DNA of 64,000 bases from Pasteurellaceae bacterium. Lineage in GTDB: Bacteria; Pseudomonadota; Gammaproteobacteria; Enterobacterales; Pasteurellaceae. The stretch is from assembly GCA_900756155.1 (NCBI GenBank), contig CAAEJV010000036.1, forward strand, positions 132,532 to 196,531, given 5' to 3'. Below are positions 17,482 to 26,348 of this stretch, piece after piece. The notes beneath the pieces are model-generated. The model saw only the letters and a program-made list of their open reading frames with translations, did no database searches and was not told the origin of the DNA. Each line of letters opens with the position of its first letter. The stretch's first letter is position 1. The position numbers and the translations under genes are program-made.

Positions 17482-18371
17482 TGGCTGAAAAATATACCCC
17501 GAATAAGCCTAAAGATGCAGGCTTAGAAGCTCGCCAAAAACTCGGTTGGTGGCATGCTTATCGCTTTTTAATTCTACGTCGAATCAGTCAATTAAGTATT
17601 ATTTTAATGTTCTTAAGTGGCCCAATTTGGCAAGTTTGGATTCTAAAAGGCAATTACAGCTCAAGCATGCTTTTGGATACTGTGCCATTGACAGATCCAT
17701 TGATTACCGCTGAAAGTTTAGTGACAGGTTACCTACCAGAAATCACAACGATTATTGGTGCCTTAGTGATTGTCATATTCTACGCTATCGTTGCAAGCAA
17801 AGCCTTTTGTAGTTGGGTTTGCCCAATGAATATGGTAACAGATGCTGCAGCTTGGTTACGTAGAAAATTAGGTATTCGACAATCATTAAAAATTTCACGC
17901 CAACTTCGCTATGTGATTTTAGCCGTGATTTTAGTTGGTAGTGCAATAACGGGGACACTCTTATGGGAGTGGATAAACCCAGTCGCAGCACTTGGACGCA
18001 TCTTTGTCTTTGGAACAGGCGCAACCCTTTGGTTGGTCACAGTCATCTTTTTATTTGACTTACTTGTTGCTGAGCATGGCTGGTGTGGTCACCTTTGTCC
18101 AATTGGTGCGATATATGGTGTCATTGGTGCTAAAAGCCTGATAAAAATTAATGTAGTCGATCGCGATCGCTGTGACCGTTGTATGGACTGTTATAATGTT
18201 TGCCCAGAACCGCAAGTATTAAGACTTCCTTTACACGGTGGACCTGAAGATAGCCAAATTATATTGGCAAAAGATTGTATTACTTGTGGACGCTGTATTG
18301 ACGTTTGCGCAGAAAATGTATTTACATTTGGCTCTCGCTTTGAGAAACAAATAAAAATTAAAAATATTTAA
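17481..18371 (+). CDS. napH: membrane quinol dehydrogenase subunit NapH
   Basis: A 296-residue membrane protein with four helices (near residues 35-52, 83-103, 135-155 and 170-190). Two cytoplasmic CxxxCP motifs (CSWVCPMN, CGHLCPIG) are followed by two C-terminal 4Fe-4S sets (CDRCMDCYNVCPEP, CITCGRCIDVC). It is the membrane partner of NapG in ubiquinol oxidation. ATG overlaps the napG stop by one base. It is slightly longer at the N-terminus than a minimal NapH, without another good start. Confidence 0.95.
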   Translation: MAEKYTPNKPKDAGLEARQKLGWWHAYRFLILRRISQLSIILMFLSGPIWQVWILKGNYSSSMLLDTVPLTDPLITAESLVTGYLPEITTIIGALVIVIFYAIVASKAFCSWVCPMNMVTDAAAWLRRKLGIRQSLKISRQLRYVILAVILVGSAITGTLLWEWINPVAALGRIFVFGTGATLWLVTVIFLFDLLVAEHGWCGHLCPIGAIYGVIGAKSLIKINVVDRDRCDRCMDCYNVCPEPQVLRLPLHGGPEDSQIILAKDCITCGRCIDVCAENVFTFGSRFEKQIKIKNI

Positions 18372-18392
18372 TTATTTAATGGAGTGGATTTC

Positions 18393-18821
18393 ATGAAAAA
18401 ATCATTTATTTTCATGCTGGCTTTATGTAGTGGATTGGCATTTGCCGATGCGCCGCAAGTTGCAAACAGCATTGATAAAACAGCAGAAAGTATTGCACCA
18501 GCATTTACGAATCCTTATAAAGATGTTGGTAATATTCCTGTAACCTTCCCTCACCAACCACCACTTGTTCCACACAGCATTCGTGGTTTACAAGTGACTA
18601 AGAATGCTAACCAATGTTTAGGCTGTCACTCTCCGGATGTTGCTCCAACAACGGGTGCACCTCGCGTACCTGAAAGCCATTTTTTAACACGTGATGGACA
18701 AAAAACAGAAGGCACTTCGCCACGTCGTTATTTCTGTTTACAATGCCACGTTCAACAAACTAACGTGAACCCAATTATCCAAAATAAATTTGAAACTATT
18801 CGTCAAATGCAAGGTAAATAA
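18393..18821 (+). CDS. napB: periplasmic diheme cytochrome NapB
   Basis: A 142-residue small subunit of the nitrate reductase. A Sec signal peptide (about residues 1-19, ending AFA-DA) and two c-type heme motifs, CLGCH and CLQCH, are visible. It passes electrons from NapC to NapA. The longest frame starts at GTG 18384. ATG 18393 is chosen, with GGAGTGG upstream at 18381. It is translated from the same operon as napH (21 bases apart). Confidence 0.96.
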   Translation: MKKSFIFMLALCSGLAFADAPQVANSIDKTAESIAPAFTNPYKDVGNIPVTFPHQPPLVPHSIRGLQVTKNANQCLGCHSPDVAPTTGAPRVPESHFLTRDGQKTEGTSPRRYFCLQCHVQQTNVNPIIQNKFETIRQMQGK

Positions 18822-18832
18822 GGAGCTAAACC

Positions 18833-19471
18833 ATGATTAAATCAAGCATTCAGAAAGTTTGCCGTTGGTTACGCTCTCCGAGCAAAATGGCAATTGGTGG
18901 GGTTATTTTATTAACTATCATTGGTACTATCGTTGGAACTAACCTGTTTAATGCTGGAATGGCGACAACTAATACAGAGCAATTCTGTTCAGACTGTCAT
19001 ACTAATGACGTTGTACCTGAGTACCAAGCGTCAATCCACTTTAGTAACCGTTCAGGTGTGAAAGCAATTTGTTCAGACTGTCACGTTCCACATGAATTTA
19101 TTCCAAAAATGGTTCGTAAAATGCAGGCATCGACTGAAGTTTATGCTCACTTTACAGGTAAAGTCGATACTAAAGAAAAATTCGAAAAACATCGTTTAGA
19201 AATGGCTGAACGCGAATGGGCGCGTATGAAAGCGAATAACTCACAAGAGTGCCGTAACTGCCATAACTTCAATGACATGGACTTTACTCAACAAAAAACT
19301 GTGGCACAACAAATGCATGCACTTGCACAGGAACAAAACAAAACCTGTATCGATTGTCACAAAGGTATTGCACATAACCTTCCACACATGGAAAAAGTAC
19401 AACAAAGCTTTATTCCAGCGGATATGTTAAAAGCAAATGAAAAACCTGCAGATAACAAAGATGCAAAATAA
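18833..19471 (+). CDS. napC: membrane-anchored tetraheme cytochrome NapC
   Basis: A 212-residue NapC/NirT-family protein with one N-terminal membrane helix (about residues 19-40) and four heme-binding motifs: CSDCH twice, CRNCH and CIDCH. It oxidises menaquinol and reduces NapB. The ribosome site AAGGAGC lies before ATG. It ends the nap operon; a bidirectional terminator follows. Because napC is present alongside napGH, both known electron routes to NapAB are encoded. Confidence 0.96.
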   Translation: MIKSSIQKVCRWLRSPSKMAIGGVILLTIIGTIVGTNLFNAGMATTNTEQFCSDCHTNDVVPEYQASIHFSNRSGVKAICSDCHVPHEFIPKMVRKMQASTEVYAHFTGKVDTKEKFEKHRLEMAEREWARMKANNSQECRNCHNFNDMDFTQQKTVAQQMHALAQEQNKTCIDCHKGIAHNLPHMEKVQQSFIPADMLKANEKPADNKDAK

Positions 19472-19488
19472 TCTTATAGCAAAATAAT

Positions 19489-19515
19489 AAATCGGCACTC
19501 ATTGAGTGCCGATTT
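19489..19515. terminator. bidirectional terminator between napC and gsp
   Basis: ATCGGCACTC and GAGTGCCGAT form a 10-bp stem with loop ATT, extended by A-T pairs on both sides. T-runs follow in both directions, serving the convergent napC and gsp genes. Confidence 0.9.
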
Positions 19516-19520
19516 TGTTT

Positions 19521-21410
19521 TTATTTTTTAAGGAAATCTTTATCAGATAATACCCTTAACGGTTGCATATCACTATTTCCCATAATGACCAAACTCGGGT
19601 CTGAGCGTAAACAGCTACCACCATAATGCCCACCTACAGTAAAAGTACAGACCTGAACATATTGGTCTTCCACTTTTGGTAAACACCAAAGTTGTTGATA
19701 GATACTCTCCTGCTTACCAAAACGACCATCTTTGCTATCAAGCACTGATTTACACTCACCAATTAATTTCACATTATCACCTCGGCGACCAGCAATTGGT
19801 TTTTGTGCGTAACCACTTTTAATCAGCTCAGGTGTCAATTCAAATCCTGCTTCTAGTAGATAACGATGGTTTGGGAATAATGACCACAATACTGGTAAGA
19901 TCGCTTTATTACTTGGAATTGCCGTCCACAGTGGCTCATAAACTAGAACTTCTGGACGAAGTAACACATCAATCAACCGCACTTTATCTTCCGGATAGCC
20001 TGTACGAATTGGTGGTGCCACTTCCATGCCTGTTGCATCTTCACGAAGTTGCTCCAACATAGTTTCCCAGGCCCACGTTTTCCATACTGTTTTTACTTGG
20101 TTATCTTCATCATCAATCAAACGACCTCGACTATCCCAATGTAACCCCTCGGTCCCATGAATAATTTTGGCTTTAAATCCTGCTTGAACCAGTGCATTGC
20201 GCATAAATAATGCGTGATAATCTTCCTCATCATCGTGATCTTGCATAATATGAACAAGTGGCGTGGCTTCACTATGTTTCCAACAATCCGCTAATGCATT
20301 ACGTAAGCCATCGGCAGGATTATCGCCTATATTCAATCCACCCTGAATTGCCCATCGATTCATAAACTCACCAGCTTCAGCGTGACAAGAAGCTGAATCT
20401 GCATTGTATTCATATACTTTCAATCCACGACTATCCATGCAGAAATCTAAACGCCCCGTAATAGTTTGATAACGGCGATTTTGCCAAGATAACCGTAAGC
20501 GAGGCCAAAGCAATTTAGGAATATTAAAATATTGTAATAACTTATCGTCTTTTAAGACTTTATCTGTGGCATGCAAATACATTAAATGCAATTCATTGGT
20601 TGCACGAATTAACTCATGTTGTGCTGTTTCAGATATCGTAAAATAGCGATATTGATCCGAATGGCTGACTTTATGCCCACCCATTGCTTTCACATATGCC
20701 GCTTCAAATTCGTTTTGCTCATTCAGCCATTTATGCTCAAACTGACCATTGTTTTCTATATGTTCAGCATGAATCTCAAGTTTCTCTTTTTCTGGTGTTG
20801 GCCGCGGCAGACTGTATTCGGTATCTTCTGTTTGGATCATCCAACCTAAAATTTCTGTATCATCAAAGGTATCATGCAGAAAATAACCACTTTCGGAAAC
20901 CGTCATCGGTAATTCGCGAGTCCATTGCTGCCCACTTGGTAAGCGAGAGTGAATCACGTTTTGCTCGGCAATGCGAATTTTATCTTCTAATACCTCGGTA
21001 ATGATCGCCACATGCCCCGTATGCTTAAATTCACCGCCCTCCTGCCAAATTAACAATGCACCTGCTTCAGGCTTACGTTTACAACCATTTGCAAAGGCTT
21101 GTAAAGGTAATAAGGCATCATTCACCACTTGACGTAAAAATCGTAAAGAAAAGATCTCGTAAGCCATTCCTACATCAGTAAATACCATGCCATGGTTGAG
21201 ATAGAGATAGCGACGTGCAAACTCCACACACTGCCATTTATATCCCATATACTCTCGCCCTAAATAACTGCGAAAGGCGGCATCATCGGGATACTCTTTC
21301 TCATCTGCTGTATGATAATCGGATGAATAAATTGCAATGCCACCCGGCGCATAGCCTAATAAGCTCCCGAAAGGATCGTGTGTACTGATGTTTGCTGAAC
21401 GTTCAGGCAT
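19521..21410 (-). CDS. gsp: bifunctional glutathionylspermidine synthetase/amidase
   Basis: A 629-residue two-domain enzyme. The N-terminal CHAP-type amidase (to about residue 200) has its cysteine in YKWQCVEFARRY (C61) and its histidine in HTGHVAIITE (H133). The C-terminal ATP-grasp synthetase (about 210-620) shows GLKVYEYNADSASCHAEAGEF. It makes and hydrolyses the glutathione-spermidine conjugate, which is linked to redox protection and polyamine storage. Length and layout match E. coli Gsp (about 619). ATG follows GGGAG. It is monocistronic, with terminators on both sides. The only other glutathione gene in the window is gor, 40 kb away. Confidence 0.92.
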   Translation of the reverse strand: MPERSANISTHDPFGSLLGYAPGGIAIYSSDYHTADEKEYPDDAAFRSYLGREYMGYKWQCVEFARRYLYLNHGMVFTDVGMAYEIFSLRFLRQVVNDALLPLQAFANGCKRKPEAGALLIWQEGGEFKHTGHVAIITEVLEDKIRIAEQNVIHSRLPSGQQWTRELPMTVSESGYFLHDTFDDTEILGWMIQTEDTEYSLPRPTPEKEKLEIHAEHIENNGQFEHKWLNEQNEFEAAYVKAMGGHKVSHSDQYRYFTISETAQHELIRATNELHLMYLHATDKVLKDDKLLQYFNIPKLLWPRLRLSWQNRRYQTITGRLDFCMDSRGLKVYEYNADSASCHAEAGEFMNRWAIQGGLNIGDNPADGLRNALADCWKHSEATPLVHIMQDHDDEEDYHALFMRNALVQAGFKAKIIHGTEGLHWDSRGRLIDDEDNQVKTVWKTWAWETMLEQLREDATGMEVAPPIRTGYPEDKVRLIDVLLRPEVLVYEPLWTAIPSNKAILPVLWSLFPNHRYLLEAGFELTPELIKSGYAQKPIAGRRGDNVKLIGECKSVLDSKDGRFGKQESIYQQLWCLPKVEDQYVQVCTFTVGGHYGGSCLRSDPSLVIMGNSDMQPLRVLSDKDFLKK

Positions 21411-21527
21411 AAAAACTCCCTATTAAATAACAACTAGAAGTAGTATAGATCTTTTGTCTGATTCCCCCCAAAGGCTTTTACAAGAAATATCAAAATTTGA
21501 AGCTCACACAATTTTGAAAAAGAAAAA

Positions 21528-21547
21528 GGGCTGATAGATGTCAGCCC
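21528..21547 (-). terminator. intrinsic terminator after the RNA methyltransferase gene
   Basis: On the reverse strand GGGCTGA and TCAGCCC pair around six bases and are followed by TTTTTCTTTTT. A second hairpin nearer the gene (AAATAACC/GGTTATTT at 21563-21586, containing a USS core) begins at the stop codon, so the gene has two hairpins in tandem. Confidence 0.85.
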
Positions 21548-21580
21548 CCAAAACAAACCTCAAAATAACCGCACTTAAGG

Positions 21581-22654
21581 TTATTTCACATACCAATGTG
21601 CTAATAAAATCCCTGTGTTTACTGCAATATTTAATCCGGTTTTTAATGGATTGCTTAAAGAAAGACGCACATTTACATCTTGTTTCTCACGAATATCATC
21701 CGTACTACCTTCGCTCAATACCAATGCGACTTTCTCTGCAAATTTGAGTTGTTCCAACGCAACGCCTTGTTTATTGGTTGATACATGAATAATCTGATAG
21801 CCAGCTTTGCGTAAGGCCTCTAAAGCGATTTCAGTACTTTCTGTTTCTAAAATACGAATATGCTCCATTCCGCCTTCAGCCACACGCATAGCAGCGGGCG
21901 CATAAAGCTGTTCAACTTGATTTGTCACCACATTTTTAATGCCGTAGAAGGCGCAAGTACGCACAACGCCACCTAGGTTTTGCGCATTATTGACTTGATC
22001 AAGCACGACTAAGCAGTCTTCTTGACGCGGCACATCTAAATAACCTTGCAAAGAAAAAGTTCGTTGTTTTTTCACTAACATACAAATGCCGCCATGATGC
22101 TCGGTACCACTCACTAAGCTCAACTCATCGTTATCTACCACGTGATACACTTTTTTATTTGCGGCTAAATAACTGAAAATCTCGCCAATTCGATGTGCCA
22201 TTTGCACCGTTGCCCATACGCGAACAATGCTCTCCGGACGCTCAGCAAACAATTCTAAACACGCATTTTCACCATACACTTTCATTTCTTCAGCGCGGTT
22301 CTTTTTAATTTTCTCAGGTGCTCGTGGTGATAATGCGCCCGTTTTCTTTTCTTTCGGTTTATAACTCACGCCCGTACTTTTCACCATTACTTTTACCGAG
22401 CCACTTTCACCATTGGCTTTATTTAATGAAAGCTCTGCAATTTTCGGTTCTCTCACTTCTTGCTGTTGGAAACCACGAGAAGGTTTACGATCATCCCGTT
22501 TTTTATCAAAGTGCGGTCGATTTCCCTCACGTTTTTCATTATTACGACGCTCATCAAAGCGACGTTCTTTGTCATTAAATGCACGTTTTGGGCTACGCTC
22601 TTGAAAAGATTTGGTGGAATTTGTTTGGAATGATGGTTTGCGTGAATTGCTCAT
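21581..22654 (-). CDS. SPOUT-class tRNA/rRNA methyltransferase, YfiF/TrmG-like
   Basis: A 357-residue protein. The first ~110 residues are a highly charged, Arg/Lys/Glu-rich extension (RRFDERRNNEKREGNRPHFD) that looks like a disordered RNA-binding tail. Next comes a substrate-binding domain (KVYGENACLELFAERPESI) and then a SpoU/TrmH SPOUT domain with NNAQNLGGVVRTCAFYG, LVLSEGSTDDI and a C-terminal knot region TGLNIAVNTGILL. It resembles the E. coli YfiF group more than RlmB. The usual SLN of the last motif is GLN here. The target nucleotide is unknown. It is divergent from pssA. Confidence 0.85.
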   Translation of the reverse strand: MSNSRKPSFQTNSTKSFQERSPKRAFNDKERRFDERRNNEKREGNRPHFDKKRDDRKPSRGFQQQEVREPKIAELSLNKANGESGSVKVMVKSTGVSYKPKEKKTGALSPRAPEKIKKNRAEEMKVYGENACLELFAERPESIVRVWATVQMAHRIGEIFSYLAANKKVYHVVDNDELSLVSGTEHHGGICMLVKKQRTFSLQGYLDVPRQEDCLVVLDQVNNAQNLGGVVRTCAFYGIKNVVTNQVEQLYAPAAMRVAEGGMEHIRILETESTEIALEALRKAGYQIIHVSTNKQGVALEQLKFAEKVALVLSEGSTDDIREKQDVNVRLSLSNPLKTGLNIAVNTGILLAHWYVK

Positions 22655-22803
22655 AATTTGCTTCTCGAAGGAAAAATTGGATAATAATTCGCCAAAAAAT
22701 GCGAAAATTTGTGAGCATTATAACGAAAAAAAACCTTTTTTCTATCAATCCTCAAAGGAAATATTGTAAACTAAAGCATTAATTTTTAGTGTAGAGATAG
22801 ATT

Positions 22804-24171
22804 ATGTTGATCAATAAAGCTAAACGCGCAGAACAAAATTTAAAAAATTTACCTTTTCTTCCTTTACAGGCAGAACAGGTTGAGTTTCTGTTTAGTCCGC
22901 TTGAATTCAAAGCACAAATTATAGAATTAATTCGCCAAGCTAAAAAACGCATTTACGTGACCGCACTTTACTGGCAAAAAGATGAAGCGGGACAAGAAAT
23001 TCTCAATGAGATTTATCGCGTAAAACAAGATCATCCTGAATTAGATGTGAAAATTTTAGTAGATTGGCATCGCGGACAACGCAATTTACTCGGTGCAGAA
23101 AAATCTGCTACTAACGCTGATTGGTATTGTGAACAACGCCAAACCTATCAACTTCCCGATGAACCCAATATGTTCTTCGGTGTGCCCATTAATACCCGCG
23201 AAGTCTTCGGTGTATTACATATTAAAGGCTTTATCTTTGATGATACCGTCCTTTATAGCGGCGCAAGTATCAATAACGTGTATTTACAACAACAAGATAA
23301 ATACCGCTACGACCGCTATCAAAAAATCCATAATGCTGCACTTGCCGACTCGATGGTTAATTTCATCAATGATTATTTATTGGATTTCAGTGCGGTACAT
23401 CCATTAGATGTGGCTAATCGCCCTCGCACCAAAGAAATTCGTAGTGCAATAAAAGCTTATCGTAAAAACTTATCTGCCCATGCGGAATATCAGTTGGAAA
23501 GTGCGGTTGGTTTTTCAGATGTTTTAACCATTTCACCACTTTTTGGTTTAGGTGCATCGGGCAATGAATTAAATCAAGTTATCGAAGATTTATTCTTACA
23601 AGTGCAGGAAAAACTGGTGATTTGTACGCCTTATTTCAACTTCCCTCGCACGCTAAGAAGTAAACTTGCTCGCTTATTAGAACAAGGAAAACGTGTCGAA
23701 ATTATCGTGGGTGATAAAGTCGCGAACGATTTCTATATTCCACCAGCGCAGCCATTTAAAATGGCAGGCGCATTGCCTTATTTATATGAAAGCAATCTTC
23801 GTCGTTTCTGCGAGAAATTTGATGCTTACATTAAAAATGGCCATTTAACGGTGCGCTTATGGAAAGATGGCGATAACACCTATCACCTCAAAGGTATTTG
23901 GGTAGACAATCAGTATATTCTTTTAACAGGGAACAACCTGAATCCTCGTGCATGGCGTTTAGATGCGGAAAATGGATTATTAATCCACGATCCAAAACAA
24001 GAACTTCTGTCACAAGCGGAAAAAGAATTATCGCACATCCGCCAACATACCAAAGTATTGCAAGATTATTCTGAATTAGAAGAATTGACGCAATATCCTG
24101 AACCAGTGCAAAAACTGTTGAAGAAGTTTGCTCGGATTCAAGCAGACAAATTAGTCAAAATGATTTTATAA
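22804..24171 (+). CDS. pssA: phosphatidylserine synthase (phospholipase D superfamily)
   Basis: A 455-residue peripheral enzyme that condenses CDP-diacylglycerol with serine, the first committed step to phosphatidylethanolamine. The two HxK motifs of the phospholipase D fold are present: HIKGFIFDDTVLYSGASIN near residue 140 and HLKGIWVDNQYILLTGNN near residue 358. Length fits E. coli PssA (451). A terminator follows. The next enzyme of the pathway, psd, is the next gene, with its own promoter. Confidence 0.95.
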   Translation: MLINKAKRAEQNLKNLPFLPLQAEQVEFLFSPLEFKAQIIELIRQAKKRIYVTALYWQKDEAGQEILNEIYRVKQDHPELDVKILVDWHRGQRNLLGAEKSATNADWYCEQRQTYQLPDEPNMFFGVPINTREVFGVLHIKGFIFDDTVLYSGASINNVYLQQQDKYRYDRYQKIHNAALADSMVNFINDYLLDFSAVHPLDVANRPRTKEIRSAIKAYRKNLSAHAEYQLESAVGFSDVLTISPLFGLGASGNELNQVIEDLFLQVQEKLVICTPYFNFPRTLRSKLARLLEQGKRVEIIVGDKVANDFYIPPAQPFKMAGALPYLYESNLRRFCEKFDAYIKNGHLTVRLWKDGDNTYHLKGIWVDNQYILLTGNNLNPRAWRLDAENGLLIHDPKQELLSQAEKELSHIRQHTKVLQDYSELEELTQYPEPVQKLLKKFARIQADKLVKMIL

Positions 24172-24178
24172 ACATAAA

Positions 24179-24204
24179 AAGAAGCCGACAAATGTCGGCT
24201 TCTT
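24179..24204 (+). terminator. intrinsic terminator of pssA
   Basis: AAGAAGCCGACA and TGTCGGCTTCTT form a 12-bp stem with a two-base loop, followed by GCTTTC. The T-run is short. Confidence 0.8.
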
Positions 24205-24236
24205 GCTTTCATCTTACGCAAAAACATCGACTAACA

Positions 24237-24264
24237 TTGCACAAGTGAAATAAGTTGTTATAAT
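24237..24264 (+). promoter_or_regulatory. sigma-70-type promoter of psd
   Basis: TTGCAC (24237-24242), 16 bases, TATAAT (24259-24264). The start site would be near 24271, about 26 bases before the psd ATG. Confidence 0.7.
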
Positions 24265-24296
24265 CGCCCAACTTTTTAATCTTATTGGAGAAATCA

Positions 24297-25166
24297 ATGA
24301 ACCCAATTTCTTATTGGCAACGCCTAAAAGTTGCATTTCAATATGTGATGCCACAAATCTATATGACACAAGCAGCAGGTTGGTTAGCTAAACAAAAATG
24401 GGGCGCAGTGACACATTTTGTGATTAAAGCGTTTGCAAAAAAATACAACATTGATATGAGCATTGCTGAAAAAGAAAAATTCAGTGATTACGCTAGTTTT
24501 AATGAATTCTTTATCCGTCCATTAAAAGAAAATGCACGACCAATTAACCAAAATCCAACCGCACTTTGTTGCCCTGCGGATGGCCGTGTAAGTGAATGTG
24601 GACACATTGACGATGATCGCCTATTACAAGCGAAAGGTCACTTTTTCAGCTTAAATGATTTATTAGCGGAAGATAAAGATTTAACCGAGACCTTTAAAAA
24701 TGGGGAATTCATCACCACTTATTTATCACCACGTGATTATCACCGTGTACATATGCCATGTGATGGTACTCTTCGCAAAATGATTTACGTACCGGGTGAT
24801 TTATTCTCCGTCAATCCGTTTTTAGCGAAACATGTGCCAAACCTCTTTGCACGTAATGAACGTGTGATTTGTGTCTTTGATACTGAATTCGGTACCATGG
24901 TACAAATCTTAGTGGGCGCAACAATCACTGCGAGTATCGGCACTGTTTGGGCTGGCGTTATTAATCCGCCACGTCATAACGAAGTGAAAGTATGGACTTA
25001 TGAAGGTGAAAGTGCGGTTAAATTAAGCAAAGGTCAAGAAATGGGTTGGTTCCAACTTGGTTCTACCGTGATTAATTTATTCCAAGCCGGTCAAGTGAAA
25101 ATTGCCGATCACTTAAGTGTTGATGAACCTGTTCGCATGGGTGAAATCTTGGCATTGAAAAAATAG
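24297..25166 (+). CDS. psd: phosphatidylserine decarboxylase proenzyme
   Basis: A 289-residue inner-membrane-associated enzyme that decarboxylates phosphatidylserine to phosphatidylethanolamine. The proenzyme cleaves itself in the LGST motif (WFQLGSTVINLF, about residues 248-259), turning the serine into a pyruvoyl group. RDYHRVHMPCDG and the CCPADGRV region are family signatures. The longest frame begins at TTG 24285. ATG 24297 (MNPISYWQRLKVAFQ) follows TTGGAGAAA and is chosen. It is followed by fklB after 22 bases, probably in one transcript. Confidence 0.95.
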   Translation: MNPISYWQRLKVAFQYVMPQIYMTQAAGWLAKQKWGAVTHFVIKAFAKKYNIDMSIAEKEKFSDYASFNEFFIRPLKENARPINQNPTALCCPADGRVSECGHIDDDRLLQAKGHFFSLNDLLAEDKDLTETFKNGEFITTYLSPRDYHRVHMPCDGTLRKMIYVPGDLFSVNPFLAKHVPNLFARNERVICVFDTEFGTMVQILVGATITASIGTVWAGVINPPRHNEVKVWTYEGESAVKLSKGQEMGWFQLGSTVINLFQAGQVKIADHLSVDEPVRMGEILALKK

Positions 25167-25188
25167 TTTTACAACAAAGGAAAAAACA

Positions 25189-25821
25189 ATGACAGCTCAA
25201 ATTTTTGAACAAGTAAAATTAGAAAGTATTTCTGAAAAAGGCAGCTACGGTATCGGTTTACAAATCGGTCAACAATTAGCAGATAGCCAAATGGATATTT
25301 CTGTTGAAGCGGTAGCAAAAGGCATTTTCGATGCGTTAAACCGTAATCAACCTGCACTAGAAATTAATGATTTAATGCATTCCGTTCAAGCGCTTCAACA
25401 ACAAGCGGCTGAAGCACAACAAGCGCAATTTAAAGCGATTGAAGAAGAAGGTAAAAAATTCTTAGAAGAAAACGCGAAAAAAGCAGGCGTAAACGTCACT
25501 GACAGCGGTTTACAATACGAAATTTTAAGCGAAGGTAACGGAAACAAACCATCTGCAACTGACAAAGTACGTGTTCACTACACAGGTACATTACCAGATG
25601 GTACCGTATTCGACAGTTCTGTTGCACGTGGTACACCAGCTGAATTCCCAGTAAATGGCGTAATTCGTGGTTGGGTTGAAGCATTACAAATGATGCCTGT
25701 TGGTTCTAAATGGAAACTCACTATTCCACATGAACTGGCTTACGGTGAACGCGGTGCGGGTGCATCTATTCCTCCATTCTCAACCTTAGTGTTTGAAGTC
25801 GAATTACTCGATATTCTTTAA
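25189..25821 (+). CDS. fklB: FKBP-type peptidyl-prolyl isomerase, FklB-like
   Basis: A 210-residue protein with an N-terminal dimerisation domain (about residues 1-90, including GSYGIGLQIGQQL), a Glu/Ala-rich connecting helix, and a C-terminal FKBP domain (about 105-210: VRVHYTGTLPDGTVFDSS ... IPPFSTLVFEVELL). There is no signal peptide, so it is cytoplasmic like FklB rather than periplasmic like FkpA. It catalyses proline isomerisation during folding. AAGGAA precedes the ATG. It is translated downstream of psd and ends at an uptake-sequence terminator. Confidence 0.92.
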   Translation: MTAQIFEQVKLESISEKGSYGIGLQIGQQLADSQMDISVEAVAKGIFDALNRNQPALEINDLMHSVQALQQQAAEAQQAQFKAIEEEGKKFLEENAKKAGVNVTDSGLQYEILSEGNGNKPSATDKVRVHYTGTLPDGTVFDSSVARGTPAEFPVNGVIRGWVEALQMMPVGSKWKLTIPHELAYGERGAGASIPPFSTLVFEVELLDIL

Positions 25822-25825
25822 AAAG

Positions 25826-25856
25826 AAAAAGTGCGGTTAAATTAACCGCACTTTTT
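25826..25856. terminator. inverted uptake-sequence pair shared by fklB and the convergent lipoprotein gene
   Basis: AAAAAGTGCGGTTAA and TTAACCGCACTTTTT are perfect 15-base complements separated by one base, so in practice a stem of about 13 bp with a small loop. T-runs lie on both sides. The lipoprotein stop codon touches its right edge. Confidence 0.85.
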
Positions 25857-26236
25857 TATTCTTCTTCGTCTTCGCTATAACGATCATCATCGTCATAATC
25901 ATAGGTTAAGAGAGCATCCTCATCATAACCCTCTATATCAATCTGAACGCCATTTGAACCTGCATCAAAACCATTAAACCATGCTGTTCTTAGCTCTTCA
26001 GGTACACGTCGGCCACAATAATTAATTCGTTTATTCAATTGAGATTGGCTTTGCGCTTGGAAATCTTTCCCTACTCGATAACCATCTAAATACCAGTCAT
26101 CTTTATCGTGACAAGCCGTCGTATTTAAACGTTTTACGTGTTTGCTCACTGAAATTGGGCTACGATGTTTTACATAATAGCCCTGCGTACAAGCACTTAA
26201 TAGCCCAACAGCTAAAACGGTCGCTATTAATCTCAT
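25856..26236 (-). CDS. small lipoprotein with acidic C-terminus, function unknown
   Basis: A 126-residue protein with a lipoprotein signal (lipobox LLSAC at about residues 12-16). A conserved-looking core has WYLDGYRVGKDF, a run of Gln/Ser, INYCGR and AWFNGFDAG. This pattern of aromatic residues and Gly-rich turns recalls the DUF2799 lipoproteins, but I am not certain. The last ~20 residues are almost entirely Asp, Glu and Tyr (YDYDDDDRYSEDEEE), which could bind cations. The mature part has two cysteines besides the lipid-modified one. It is probably transcribed alone. Confidence 0.75.
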   Translation of the reverse strand: MRLIATVLAVGLLSACTQGYYVKHRSPISVSKHVKRLNTTACHDKDDWYLDGYRVGKDFQAQSQSQLNKRINYCGRRVPEELRTAWFNGFDAGSNGVQIDIEGYDEDALLTYDYDDDDRYSEDEEE

Positions 26237-26348
26237 GTTGTCTCCTTTTACTACTTAATATCGGGCTATTGCCCTTTTTATGGTTTTATAGACCAACAAA
26301 ATAAAAGGAAGGTTCAGAAAATATAAGAGATCCGATTTCTATTTTAAG

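Noticed and set aside
26258..26275. Small hairpin GGGC-TATT-GCCC with T-run between the lipoprotein gene and proB
   Set aside because: The T-run is on the forward strand, where no gene ends; on the reverse strand it has no T-run. Stem of four pairs is too weak to call.
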